From contig MKVW01000009.1 in the NCBI GenBank assembly GCA_001898965.1, positions 1,532,479 to 1,596,478 on the forward strand: a stretch of DNA of 64,000 nt, read 5' to 3'. The notes below the pieces were generated by a model. That model was not told the origin of the DNA. It saw only the letters and a program-made list of their open reading frames with translations, and searched no databases. The translations under genes were made by a program, and so were the position numbers. The stretch comes from Rhizobiales bacterium 62-17 (GTDB lineage: Bacteria; Pseudomonadota; Alphaproteobacteria; Rhizobiales; Beijerinckiaceae). This document shows, piece after piece, positions 46,612 to 55,185 of the stretch; position 1 is the stretch's first letter; every line of letters begins with the position of its first letter.

Positions 46612-47829
46612 CTATAATTGAGATTGTCGTTCTTCGACCAGTTTGATGAACTGAGAAACGTTCATAAGCCTCGATTTCTGTGCTGGTTTGTAGGTAGTCT
46701 GTATTGAGTCCGGAACGACAAGCTGCAATTGCTTCGCCTGCATTTCGTCGGTCTGGTTTTCGCTGATACCCGGCTCCAGCGTCAGAAGATGTTTGTGTGC
46801 AATACGTGATGCCTCGGACAGAACCTGACGCCACCTGTCCTTACAGGTGGATTTTGATCCAAGCATTGTAAGCTTCGCGGTATCGAATTCTGGATTTCGG
46901 TACTCTGTCTGTCCGGGAAACAGGAAGTCCGGCTTGTTCTTGTTTTCGGTTTCGACGCCGCGCTGAAATTTGATCTTTCGTCCAGTCAGGAGGGCTTCAA
47001 GATGGTTCTCCAATGAATATCCGGCGCGGGACTTGCGGCGATTCTGCACGCTAAGGGAAAAAGCAATAAAGCCGTCAACGTCGGCGGCGTCAGCCGACAT
47101 GAATCCACTCTTGAGGCGATCCGTCACGACACGCCTTTCCATGCGTCGGAAGAGGAGCTCCTCTCTCTCCATCCACGCCATCAGGACCTTGTCGGCATCG
47201 TCCTCAGCGGAAACGTCCTTCAGGCTTTCACGCGCCAGCTTTGAAAACTCTGCGGTGGTGGGAAATTTGGTGCCGTATTTTTCAAGCAAACCGTCGAGTT
47301 TGTCAGCCTCGGGTTCTTCGGCATCAATACCGATTTCATCGAGAATGTACCTGGCTGCAAAATCGAGTCTGGAATCATCCACCTCATTCTTTGCAAAGAA
47401 GTCTTTCTCGGACTGCGTTTCGATACCGAACAGCCAGACGAGCTGGCTTTCGACAGTGCTTCCCGCAGGCACAACGATCACCATGACGGAGCCGTCCGGC
47501 CTTGTGGCGACGAAAAACGAGTCGCCCGGTCTCATCAGGGACGCCACCGGATTATCGGCGTAATAAAGCCGATACTCTGGTCCTCTGTGTGTCTGTTTGC
47601 GCCGTGAGTCGTACCAGCTCACCATTCCCGGCTCGGAGATTCCCTCCTGTTCATCATTGAGCCAGATGAATCTTGTCGGGATGTCCTTGCGGTCGTCCTC
47701 TCCGAAGATTCCGCGGAGATGTCCGCCTGCAAACTCATGCTGGTGGGACTTCTGGGGATCGGCCTCCACCGCGGACAGCCGTTTCACGGCGATGCCGTCA
47801 AAATAGTCAGACAGAAGGCCTTGTTTCAT
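46612..47829 (-). CDS. EcoRII-like type II restriction endonuclease
   Basis: Starting at ATG 47829 (MKQGLLSDYF) the enzyme has 405 residues, the length of EcoRII (404). The N-terminal half matches the effector DNA-binding domain, and the C-terminal half the EcoRII-C nuclease: SRAGYSLENHLEALL, PDFLFPG, LGSKSTCKDRWRQVL, LLTLEPGISENQ and LQLVVPD. The order Glu, Pro-Asp and Lys residues fits a PD-(D/E)XK-type core. It should be a two-site type IIE enzyme that cuts CCWGG-like sites unless protected by the adjacent cytosine methyltransferase. It lies just after vsr and dcm in one minus-strand cluster, with a 23-bp overlap with vsr. Confidence 0.9.
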   Translation of the reverse strand: MKQGLLSDYFDGIAVKRLSAVEADPQKSHQHEFAGGHLRGIFGEDDRKDIPTRFIWLNDEQEGISEPGMVSWYDSRRKQTHRGPEYRLYYADNPVASLMRPGDSFFVATRPDGSVMVIVVPAGSTVESQLVWLFGIETQSEKDFFAKNEVDDSRLDFAARYILDEIGIDAEEPEADKLDGLLEKYGTKFPTTAEFSKLARESLKDVSAEDDADKVLMAWMEREELLFRRMERRVVTDRLKSGFMSADAADVDGFIAFSLSVQNRRKSRAGYSLENHLEALLTGRKIKFQRGVETENKNKPDFLFPGQTEYRNPEFDTAKLTMLGSKSTCKDRWRQVLSEASRIAHKHLLTLEPGISENQTDEMQAKQLQLVVPDSIQTTYKPAQKSRLMNVSQFIKLVEERQSQL

Positions 47830-48277
47830 CTGAACCTGCCACCTCAAGCGACTGCTTGCTTGACCTCAACCATGACGAGCATGTCTGGATAACATGAGTC
47901 GGCGGAAGGCGCGTCCTCCCCTTGAGGGCACATTCCCAAACAATTCCAACGCGCCAGCCCGAGGACCTGAGTGTATCGACACTTTTGCGATCGCGAACGA
48001 TGTTGCCGGTGATCTTGTCCCGCCAGAACTCATCGCGGGATTTTGGCCACCTGAACAGATGGCAGTCATGGCCATGCCAGAAGCAGCCATGCACAAAGAG
48101 CACCGCATTGAGGCCAGGAAAGACCATGTCCGGACGGCCAGGCAAGCGGGCGTGCAGGCGATATCTGAACCCGAGAGCGTGAAGCCCCTTCCGAAGCATC
48201 AGTTCGGGCTTTGTATCCTTGCCACGGATTCTGGACATCATCCGGCTGCGGACTTCCGGAGAGACTATGTCAGCCAT
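47807..48277 (-). CDS. vsr: Very short patch repair endonuclease Vsr
   Basis: From ATG 48277 (MADIVSPEVRSRMMSRIRG) the protein has about 156 residues, as Vsr does. The family marks are MSRIRGKDTKPE, GRPDMVFPG (catalytic Asp) and the zinc-binding FVHGCFWHGHDC. Vsr nicks 5' of the T in T:G mismatches that arise when 5-methylcytosine deaminates, and so protects Dcm-type sites. The start overlaps the 3' end of the dcm gene by 8 bp, as in dcm-vsr operons of enterobacteria. Confidence 0.95.
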   Translation of the reverse strand: MADIVSPEVRSRMMSRIRGKDTKPELMLRKGLHALGFRYRLHARLPGRPDMVFPGLNAVLFVHGCFWHGHDCHLFRWPKSRDEFWRDKITGNIVRDRKSVDTLRSSGWRVGIVWECALKGRTRLPPTHVIQTCSSWLRSSKQSLEVAGSDETRPSV

Positions 48278-49487
48278 TAGCGGCACGGCGCTTTGGCGCC
48301 GGCCGTGCATCTTCCTTCAGCGCCTCGACAAGAAACGGCTTGAGCGCCTCGGCAACAAACTCGACCACAGGAACGACGACGGCATTTCCGAACTGACGGT
48401 AGAGCTGGGTATCGGACACGTCCTTCAGGATGAAAGGCTTGCCTGGTCGATCAAAACCCATAAGACGAGCGCATTCACGAGGCGTCAGACGTCGTGGCCG
48501 ATTGTTGGCCTGCGCGATGAGGATTTCCGACCCGTCCTTATAGTAACGCTGCGAAAGCGTGCGCGCGACATCATTCGGCCCGAACAGGCTGTAGCCAAAT
48601 CCGTTGCCCTTGCCAGCGTGCTTGGCTTTGTAGCCCTGCAGGTATTTCCAGAGATGCTCGGTCAGCGTGTATTTCGGATCGACGTTGCTGTCGAGGATAC
48701 TGCCAAGCTTGGGGCCACTCTCCGGATCAGGCAACTCAACCTTGTCAAAATCGAAAGCGGATTTCTTCTTGAATCCCACGATAAAGATGCGCTGGCGCTT
48801 CTGCGGTACCCATGCTTCGGAGCTGATGATCCTCGACTGCACATGATACCCCAGTTCGTTCTCCAGCACGTTCATCATGGTTGCAAATGTGCGACCCTCG
48901 TCATGGCTTTTGAGGTTCTTCACATTCTCAATGAGAAAAACTGCAGGCTTGTGGTGTTTGATGATCTGCGCTGTATCGAAGAAGAGGGTGCCTTGGGTAT
49001 CGCACAGGAAGCCGTGCGGCCGACCCAGCGCATTTTTTTTCGAGACGCCCGCGATTGAAAATGGCTGGCACGGCAGCCCGGCGAGAAGCACATCGTGATG
49101 GGGAATGAGGGAGGGCTTCTTCGAGAACTCCCGGACGTCGCCTTCGATCTTGTGATTGTCCGGAAAGTTGTTCGCGTAAGTCGTCTGGCTGTTCGTATCC
49201 CATTCGGATGTGAACACGCAGCGTCCGCCAATGTGTTCAAATCCCTTCCGTAGTCCGCCGATGCCCGCGAACAGATCGATGAAAGTGAATGCCCCTGATG
49301 TAGTGTCGACACGTTTTGCTGCCGCATCTTCAAGCAGCTTCAATGCGGCTCCGGACGGCTGGCTCGTTCCTGCCTGATAGCGAAAGCCTGTCGACCGGGA
49401 AACATCGATTAATGCGATCGCCTCATTGAAGGAGAGGCCCGCCTGTTGATGGAGCCGTGTGAATTTTGTCGTTTTTGTTTGGCCCAC
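48270..49487 (-). CDS. dcm: DNA (cytosine-5-)-methyltransferase of the EcoRII-like system
   Basis: This 405-residue C5-methyltransferase has motif I FIDLFAGIGGLRKGF (from residue 69), the catalytic GLPCQPF (Cys140), ENV (187-189), QKRQRIFIVG and the C-terminal RECARLMGFD and LYRQFGNAVVVPV. The N-terminal ~60 residues look like a helix-turn-helix (NEAIALIDVSRSTGFRYQ), as in EcoRII-type methyltransferases that regulate their own promoter. It is expected to modify the inner cytosine of CCWGG-like sites; the exact site needs testing. It heads the cluster dcm-vsr-restriction enzyme. Confidence 0.93.
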   Translation of the reverse strand: MGQTKTTKFTRLHQQAGLSFNEAIALIDVSRSTGFRYQAGTSQPSGAALKLLEDAAAKRVDTTSGAFTFIDLFAGIGGLRKGFEHIGGRCVFTSEWDTNSQTTYANNFPDNHKIEGDVREFSKKPSLIPHHDVLLAGLPCQPFSIAGVSKKNALGRPHGFLCDTQGTLFFDTAQIIKHHKPAVFLIENVKNLKSHDEGRTFATMMNVLENELGYHVQSRIISSEAWVPQKRQRIFIVGFKKKSAFDFDKVELPDPESGPKLGSILDSNVDPKYTLTEHLWKYLQGYKAKHAGKGNGFGYSLFGPNDVARTLSQRYYKDGSEILIAQANNRPRRLTPRECARLMGFDRPGKPFILKDVSDTQLYRQFGNAVVVPVVEFVAEALKPFLVEALKEDARPAPKRRAANG

Positions 49488-49695
49488 GTTTGTCCCCGAA
49501 TCTCTGTGTTAACGAGTCGCACCGTGACACAATCCTTCCCAGAGAACAATTAAAATGTTCTTTATTTGTTCTCATTGGTCACAGGATTCACTGCAATTTT
49601 CAACGACAGCATGGACTTGCCATTCTGGCGCCCGAGAACCGGAAAGCTGGGTAGCCGCAGGAGCGTTGCGGGACCGACTGCCCCCGGGCGAGGGT

Positions 49696-49968
49696 CTATC
49701 CTCGTCCTGTTACCTGACTGGTGGGTATGAGCATATGCATGCGCTCCTCACCAGACGGCCAGTAGATCAGAAATGTCGCATCATCTGGAAACTGCTCGGC
49801 CCTGCACCGAAGGTGAACAGGCTCATCCCGGATGATCTCCATGCCATTAGCCGCTGCCTGGCGGCGAAACAGCTGTTCAAGTTCGAGTGGAGCCTCGACC
49901 ATTGTCATTTCGGACAACGGCAGCATCTGATCGATAAAGGGATAGTCGCCATCCGGAAGCTTTTTCAT
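49696..49968 (-). CDS. Small acidic protein, unknown function
   Basis: This 90-residue frame has natural composition: MKKLPDGDYPFIDQMLPL, FRRQAAANGMEIIRDEPVHL and ATFLIYWPSGEERMHM. No domain is recognised and no strong ribosome site is seen. The preceding 300 bp (49969-50269) contain no gene I can support; the gap of 207 bp after it carries the promoter region of the dcm gene. Confidence 0.4.
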   Translation of the reverse strand: MKKLPDGDYPFIDQMLPLSEMTMVEAPLELEQLFRRQAAANGMEIIRDEPVHLRCRAEQFPDDATFLIYWPSGEERMHMLIPTSQVTGRG

Positions 49969-50269
49969 GATTCACTATACCGTGGCTCGTTGAGCTAGGA
50001 ACGAGTTTTCGGATTCGGAATGTTCGTGGATAGGCACGATCCACCAGCGGCCGCACGTGCGCGAAAAGCTCGTAATGTCGCGATCCGAACATACTGGTAA
50101 ATCAGTTATGCTGGTCATTCTCCCTTGGACCGGCCATTTAGGTACTGAAGCACCGATTTCCAGGCATTCGAGCGGGGATGTCCCAAAACTGTACAGGTTA
50201 AAACGCGCATTGAATGGGGTCGGCGGGGTCCGGGTGGATGATTGCCCACGGGAAAAAGACCCCCGCCAT

Positions 50270-50719
50270 TCAACGCCGCAGGAGACTGCGTTGCCCCGCT
50301 CCGCGTGCCCTAGGCCATCCCGCAAGCGGTCCTGGCGTTCTGGAAACGGCGGATGTCGTGACATCGGAAACAGCAGCGATAATGCGCGTGCCGGTGGCGG
50401 TCCACTCACGCAGGCAGCGCGTCGAGTGCTCCCGAACGGCGGCGGCGAGTTGCGGCCATCCTTCCGGATCAATCGTCAGGAAGAACACCTGCAAGGCCTC
50501 GTCGTCGCGGACATCTGTTCGGTGACCAAGAACAGCGCACCATGGTAGCCCCTCGGTCCGGATACGCCGATGATGCTCGTGCCGACGCGCCGTCATTTCG
50601 TCACAACGGATCCAGGAGCCGAGCATCGGCTCGTAGAACGCCCATTCGGCGCGCGGTGTCCGCCCGCCCGCTTTCTCGATAACGTATCTGCGGAGGTGAT
50701 GAGGCGCCGTCATCGTCAC
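50270..50719 (-). CDS. Unknown protein of the mobilization operon
   Basis: This 149-residue basic protein starts in an ATGA overlap with the end of the relaxase gene, so it belongs to the mob operon. Sequence blocks include RRYVIEKAGGRTPRAEWAF, EMTARRHEHHRRIR and VFFLTIDPEGWPQLAAAV. The C-terminus (after residue 115) is Pro/Arg-rich. I recognise no family. A small DNA-binding accessory protein of the relaxosome is one possibility. Confidence 0.55.
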   Translation of the reverse strand: MTMTAPHHLRRYVIEKAGGRTPRAEWAFYEPMLGSWIRCDEMTARRHEHHRRIRTEGLPWCAVLGHRTDVRDDEALQVFFLTIDPEGWPQLAAAVREHSTRCLREWTATGTRIIAAVSDVTTSAVSRTPGPLAGWPRARGAGQRSLLRR

Positions 50720-52845
50720 AGTTCAAGATCGTTCTTGTTGTCGTCGCGACGATGATGCTGCGGCTTCGGCACTGTGAACGTGCGGCCGGTGCGCTCGAAT
50801 TCTGCGAGTTCGTCGGCGCCGAGGCGGCGGAAGCGCTCCAGTTCCGGAATGATGAAAGCAACACCCTGCGCGGAGAGATGTTTCCGCTGGTCATCATCCA
50901 AATGCGAAACGATGAACGCCTGCAAGGGCTTCGGAAGACGGTCGAGAGCTTCCAGATCGCTACCCGCTGCGGCCTTGACATCGGCAGCAACGGCAACGGC
51001 GGATCGCGCCGCCGAAATTGTTCTCGTTGTGGTCGCGACGGCTTCCTGCTCGCGTTGCCAGGCCGCCTGCGCACTGGCGGACGGTTTGCAATTCTGAATT
51101 TCGATGCCAGCCCGCTGCGCGGCGATCCACATCTGGTCCTGCTCGTGCTGGGTCCAGTAACCGTCGAGATAAACTCGGCCATCCCACGCCTCACGGGCTT
51201 TCAGGATCGTAGCCGCAATCGCCTCGTCGGTGAGCACACCGTGGATTTCGAGACGGTCACCGGTGTCGTGGATTCGCGAACGACCGACGTTGACCCAACA
51301 GCCGTCCGGCGCCGATGTCGCGGAGTAACCGCGCGCGCTCCACCATGCAGCGAGGTCTTTGATCGTGTCTTCCGACACGCGGGTGACCTTCAAGGTGTCG
51401 GCATCCGCGCTGAACCCTGCGGATTTCGCGAGGTGTTCGACCTCGCAACCGATCTCCGCCGCAAGCGCTGCGGCAAGCACCTGAGCCCGGCCGACAAGAC
51501 CCCATGTCCGGACAGTCGCATTCCGGGAATCGAGTTCGATCCAGCCGCCATCGTTCGTGAGGATGCGCGATATCGCATTGCCCGGCGACGGCATTTTGAT
51601 CATGCGCAAATCGTCGATAAATGCGTGCGCGTGGAATCCCTTCGGCGCGATCTTTTCGAGCAATTCCGCTTTATAGTTCCGGGCTTTTATCGCCTTCATG
51701 ATTACCCCCTTCGCTGCAGTTATGTCTTGAACGTCGATTTGACCTGTGCGGTATGCGGCGGCGCGGTCGCGCAGGTGCTTTCGAGCCGCGACAAGACCAT
51801 CGTGTGGTGGCCCAGAATCTCGACGATCCCCGCCAGCAGACCCTTCAACTCGTCGATCGGGCTCGTCTCGTCGGACGTCTCGTTCAACAGGTCCAGCAAC
51901 GGAAGCAGTCTCTCGGTGTTCTGGCGCGCGCCTGTCGCTTCCCTGAGGACCAGGGTTTCCTCGTTCTGCCCGACCATGTTTTATGTCCTCCACTCCTGGG
52001 AAAGTGATGCCCGCGAGCCGTCGCCGGACCATCGCGGCGGTGATCTTCCCGGCCCCCGCCGCGCGTGCTGCCGCGGCGAGGGTCCGATTCAGAGAATGCG
52101 TTCCGCCGGCGCAATCCACCAAAACGAGCCCGTGGTCGCCGGTGGCGACGGAAGACCCCCAGGCGTTGAGCGCGACCGCAAAGCTCCTTGCGTCGTCCGA
52201 TGCCAGCCATGCGGCCAGAACCTGATTCCGGATTTGATCGAGCGGCACGCCCGTGCGTTCCGCCTGTGCGCGCTGCCGTGGTGTCGAGTGTGCGACGGGG
52301 CGGCGTCCTTCAAGGAGTCCCGCCGCCTCCATAGCGTCCGCGACATCGGCGCGGCCTTCCTCTCGAAGTGCCTTCGCAACAGTCCTGTTGTGCTTGCCGC
52401 GCACGAACGGAAGCCCGCATTCATGTTCGGTGATCCGGGAAATCTTTTCCCGGCGCGCGTACTCGTGCCGGAGGTCGGCAGCACGGCCGTCTTCCCCGAC
52501 CAGCGAATACACGACGTGCGCGTGGCGCCGACTGCCTTTCCGATGAAAAACACCGCAACGCTGGTTTCCCCGCAGGCCGAATTCGGCTTCGTAATGACGG
52601 AGGAATGTCGCGATGATCTCGTTCGGATTCGACGCCTCGGGCGGAGGGTCCACATGGATATGGTGGACTGGCCGCGACGTCCGGCCGTGCGCAGCGTCGG
52701 CAACAAGCTCCGCGATCTGCCCTTTCAGGGTTTCCGCCGCCAGACCGCGGGACGGCATCACAAGCACCTGCTGGCCGTCTGTCGTTTTCAGAAGATGCCG
52801 CGCAAGGGCCGCGCCGCCGGCGCCTCGTGTTGCCCCGGCAATCAT
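50716..52845 (-). CDS. Relaxase (mobilization nuclease)
   Basis: This 709-residue protein would nick oriT and pilot the transferred strand. It shows the metal-binding HHIHVDP (residues 61-67) and, at 101-113, HRKGSRRHAHVVY, the three-histidine core of MobA/VirD2-type relaxases. The N-terminal ATRGAGGAALARHLL matches an alphaproteobacterial relaxase family. No tyrosine occurs before residue 85, so the usual N-terminal catalytic Tyr is missing or displaced. The C-terminal 400 residues (SPGNAISRILTNDGGWIEL, YLDGYWTQHEQDQMWIAAQR) resemble the LPD7-type domain of large polyvalent proteins. It overlaps the mobC-like gene by 4 bp. Confidence 0.85.
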   Translation of the reverse strand: MIAGATRGAGGAALARHLLKTTDGQQVLVMPSRGLAAETLKGQIAELVADAAHGRTSRPVHHIHVDPPPEASNPNEIIATFLRHYEAEFGLRGNQRCGVFHRKGSRRHAHVVYSLVGEDGRAADLRHEYARREKISRITEHECGLPFVRGKHNRTVAKALREEGRADVADAMEAAGLLEGRRPVAHSTPRQRAQAERTGVPLDQIRNQVLAAWLASDDARSFAVALNAWGSSVATGDHGLVLVDCAGGTHSLNRTLAAAARAAGAGKITAAMVRRRLAGITFPGVEDIKHGRAERGNPGPQGSDRRAPEHRETASVAGPVERDVRRDEPDRRVEGSAGGDRRDSGPPHDGLVAARKHLRDRAAAYRTGQIDVQDITAAKGVIMKAIKARNYKAELLEKIAPKGFHAHAFIDDLRMIKMPSPGNAISRILTNDGGWIELDSRNATVRTWGLVGRAQVLAAALAAEIGCEVEHLAKSAGFSADADTLKVTRVSEDTIKDLAAWWSARGYSATSAPDGCWVNVGRSRIHDTGDRLEIHGVLTDEAIAATILKAREAWDGRVYLDGYWTQHEQDQMWIAAQRAGIEIQNCKPSASAQAAWQREQEAVATTTRTISAARSAVAVAADVKAAAGSDLEALDRLPKPLQAFIVSHLDDDQRKHLSAQGVAFIIPELERFRRLGADELAEFERTGRTFTVPKPQHHRRDDNKNDLEL

Positions 52846-53249
52846 TTCGTGGACGCCTCGGCTACGCGCAGCCGTTGAACCAGGGCGACGACTTCGACCT
52901 TGGCAGCCCGCAGATCCCGGATTTCGGATTCCAGGGACTCGTGTTCCCCGATACGGCCAGTTTCGCGGCAGGCTTTCGACAACTGGACAATGGCGCCGGT
53001 CAGGCGACCAAGGTGACCGCCGAAACGGGCGATGGCGGCAATGTCCGCATCAGGAATGATGGCTGGTCGTCGTGGAGGCGGCGATGGCGATGGAGGCAAT
53101 GGCGGAAGTGTCGCGGCATCCGGAAGAACGGCGACGATGGCGGATCGCGCGTACCCGGAAACGGAGACACCCGACGCTCGCGCGGCAGCGTCAAGTGCTG
53201 CGCCGATGACGGGAGGCAGGCGAAGCGTCAGGAAGCCGGGATTCTTCAT
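52842..53249 (-). CDS. MobC-like relaxosome accessory protein
   Basis: This 135-residue protein begins with a ribbon-helix-helix-like stretch (FLTLRLPPVIGAALDAAARA, VSVSGYARSAIVAV), then a Pro-rich linker and a helical C-terminus (ISKACRETGR-type run and EIRDLRAAKVEVVALVQRL). Small RHH proteins bind oriT and help relaxases nick. It overlaps both neighbours by ATGA, which places it in the mob operon. Confidence 0.7.
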   Translation of the reverse strand: MKNPGFLTLRLPPVIGAALDAAARASGVSVSGYARSAIVAVLPDAATLPPLPPSPSPPPRRPAIIPDADIAAIARFGGHLGRLTGAIVQLSKACRETGRIGEHESLESEIRDLRAAKVEVVALVQRLRVAEASTK

Positions 53250-53587
53250 TGCAGATTCTTCCGGCCGAAATCCTCGCCGAGGAAGATTTGCAGCGTGGCT
53301 CCCCCAAGCTCCCGGACTTCCGCGAGTTCATCGCTCCGCGGAACATCGCAATACGTATGCGTGACGGTGAGGATTCGATTGCCTTCGGATGGATAGAACA
53401 ACGTGATCAGCCAGATCCGAACCGGGCGTCCCTCGAAAACAGCCGAGCCCGCTGCCATCGCCCGGATCTGGAAGCCGCGATCGTTCTCGATGAGTGCGGT
53501 GCTCATTCCGGGAAGGATGTCTTTCGCCACGACGTCGGTGTGACAGGAAATTGCAGGTGGATCGTCTGAGAAGTGAATCGGTTTCAT
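53246..53587 (-). CDS. First gene of the mob operon, unknown function
   Basis: The start is placed at ATG 53587 (MKPIHFSDDPPAISCHTD), giving 113 residues; a longer upstream frame has poor composition. Blocks include DILPGMSTALIENDRGFQI, WLITLFYPSEGNRILTVTH and GGATLQIFLGEDFG, suggesting a small beta-rich domain. Its stop overlaps the mobC-like start. No family recognised. The candidate oriT lies just upstream. Confidence 0.55.
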   Translation of the reverse strand: MKPIHFSDDPPAISCHTDVVAKDILPGMSTALIENDRGFQIRAMAAGSAVFEGRPVRIWLITLFYPSEGNRILTVTHTYCDVPRSDELAEVRELGGATLQIFLGEDFGRKNLQ

Positions 53588-53645
53588 TGCGAGTACCTCG
53601 ACCGGTTTCGCAATGGTGTGTCCGCCGGCGTGATTGAAACAAGTC

Positions 53646-53808
53646 GACAAGCCGTGGATGTTACGGGGCGACATGGCGGACAAGCCGTGGGTGACACGGC
53701 ATAAAAATAAAAGGGATGTGGAGACGGCGATTGGAGGGGGTCCACGGGGGAGGCTTTGCCTCCACCTGGCCAGCATGGAGGACACGGCGAAGCGTGTCAC
53801 CCACGGCT
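53646..53808. other. Candidate origin of transfer upstream of the mob operon
   Basis: This gene-free region has direct repeats GACAAGCCGTGG (53646-53657 and 53679-53690, 33 bp apart), a perfect 15-bp inverted repeat AGCCGTGGGTGACAC / GTGTCACCCACGGCT (53683-53697 with 53794-53808), and a hairpin GGAGGC-TTT-GCCTCC (53749-53763). It lies about 60 bp before the first mob gene. Such inverted and direct repeats beside the relaxase operon are typical of oriT; a nic site cannot be assigned by eye. Confidence 0.5.
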
Positions 53809-53945
53809 GGCTATCTTCGGATTCCGATCTATCGGAAATTTCTGGACGTCATGAGGGTTGACGCCGATTCCAATCCGGGACCATCATTGGCTCGTTGCAG
53901 ATGTGCTATCGCAATCGCCGTGGGTTTCCTGCCAGCGGTATAGGG

Positions 53946-53973
53946 AAAGGCCCCGATCACTCGGAGCCTTTTT
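53946..53973 (+). terminator. Terminator-like hairpin
   Basis: The arms AAGGCCCCGA and TCGGAGCCTT (one mismatch) with a 4-base loop are followed by five T on the plus strand. No plus-strand gene ends here, so it may mark the boundary between the replication module and the oriT region or act weakly in both directions. Confidence 0.35.
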
Positions 53974-54057
53974 CATTTCGCGAATTCGTCGGGGAACTAC
54001 ACGTCAAATGATCGCGAAGGCGGCGAGAATGCCCGCCATTTTGTCAACAATAGGCGT

Positions 54058-54288
54058 TTAGGCTGCCATTTCGGCGTTAGTGACGGACTCGTACTGGTCG
54101 AGCGCGGCCGTCGCTTTCGCGATCGCCTTTCGCACTTCCTCGATCTGATATTTTTCGTCGTGGTTACCCAAATCACGGGCGTACCAGAGCGCTTTGAGGA
54201 ATCCAGCACTCTCGATTAGATCGCTCCCAGCAACTCGAATGCTGCAGATCAAACTAGTAATCGGTTCGCACTTTTCCTTCGTCATCAC
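54058..54288 (-). CDS. Small protein of the replication module, unknown
   Basis: This 76-residue alpha-helical protein (FLKALWYARDLGNHDEKY, EVRKAIAKATAALDQYE) starts in an ATGA overlap with the gene before it. No family recognised. It is the last of four small minus-strand genes that follow the primase. Confidence 0.55.
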   Translation of the reverse strand: MMTKEKCEPITSLICSIRVAGSDLIESAGFLKALWYARDLGNHDEKYQIEEVRKAIAKATAALDQYESVTNAEMAA

Positions 54289-54473
54289 GCGACCTCCTTC
54301 TCACGGTTGATTTCAGATTCTACGGCAACGGCTGCGATGCGGATCGGTCCTGGAATTCTCGGCTTCGCCTGCAAGTAAAAAATCGTCCGGCGACAGACGC
54401 CAAGGGCGGCGGCGGCTTCCGGAACGGTCAGACCGCACCGGAGACGCCATGATCGGAAGTCGTTACCGGTCAT
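54285..54473 (-). CDS. Small HTH protein
   Basis: From ATG 54473 (MTGNDFRSWRLRCG) the 62-residue product is a helix-turn-helix domain: GLTVPEAAAALGVCRRTIFYL, read as two helices. Such mini-regulators control copy number or excision in mobile elements. Its end overlaps the next gene by ATGA, and its start overlaps the previous one by 11 bp. Confidence 0.6.
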   Translation of the reverse strand: MTGNDFRSWRLRCGLTVPEAAAALGVCRRTIFYLQAKPRIPGPIRIAAVAVESEINREKEVA

Positions 54474-54702
54474 ATTGTGCATCACGCTCAAACCAGTGTG
54501 TGCGATGACGGTCAGCCCAATCGACCGCATCCTTCCGAAGGCTACGATCCTTTGACCAGTAGCAATAACGGCTCCCGTCCTCGTAGTCGTAGAACTCGGA
54601 ATTAGCTTCGCCGACATCAGCGATCGGAACCTTAAAAACAACGATCTCGTTGGCGAATCCGCGCGGTGAGACTTTCAAGTATCGATGCCGCTTTGTTTCC
54701 AT
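54463..54702 (-). CDS. Small protein, unknown function
   Basis: The frame from ATG 54702 (METKRHRYLKVSPRG) gives 79 residues and is preceded by the ribosome site GAAGGAG. Blocks ANEIVVFKVPIADVG, YDYEDGSRYCYWSKD and WADRHRTHWFERD suggest a small folded domain rich in aromatic residues. No family recognised. Confidence 0.55.
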   Translation of the reverse strand: METKRHRYLKVSPRGFANEIVVFKVPIADVGEANSEFYDYEDGSRYCYWSKDRSLRKDAVDWADRHRTHWFERDAQYDR

Positions 54703-54875
54703 CTCCAAACTCCTTCTCATACTCGTGACGTCATCGGTCACACAAAAATGCTCGCTGTGAAATTTGCACGGTGCAACCCCTGCACCCGCTGCGATACGAG
54801 TTTGATCGGTGATTTCGGGAAGTCCGATCCGAGATTTCGCAGACAAACGCTGGCGGTTTTCGACGTAAAAATATT

Positions 54876-55097
54876 TCAGCGTGTAAGCGCCGAAATTTCC
54901 ATCGCTGCGTCCAGCGCGGCTTTCTTGGCCCATCGCTCGCTCGGAAATGCGCCAAGCACATGGACTTTTGCGCCGTCGACAACTTCCGCCGCGAAGCCGA
55001 TCCGGAGAGGTTGAACGACAAGATCGATTCCGGAATAATCGGAGACGTAGGCGTAGACATCGGGTTCATATTCAAAATTCAGATCGTCAATTCGCAT
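54876..55097 (-). CDS. Small protein, unknown function
   Basis: This 73-residue frame has a good ribosome site (AAAGGAAAG before ATG 55097). MRIDDLNFEYEPDVYAY, VQPLRIGFAAEVVDGAK and FPSERWAKKAALDAAMEI look like a small alpha/beta protein. No family recognised. It begins about 220 bp after the primase stop. Confidence 0.55.
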   Translation of the reverse strand: MRIDDLNFEYEPDVYAYVSDYSGIDLVVQPLRIGFAAEVVDGAKVHVLGAFPSERWAKKAALDAAMEISALTR

Positions 55098-55185
55098 CGG
55101 AGCTTTCCTTTTTCGCTTGCGATGATGACAACCAAGCCCTTTTTCGTTTCGACGTCAAAATTCAAAAAGTGCCTGTGCCGCAGTC

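Noticed and set aside
50752-52878. A 708-codon plus-strand frame opposite the relaxase
   Set aside because: It has no domain, Arg/Cys/Pro-rich odd composition and mirrors a GC-rich gene; the minus strand holds the relaxase histidine motif and operon overlaps.
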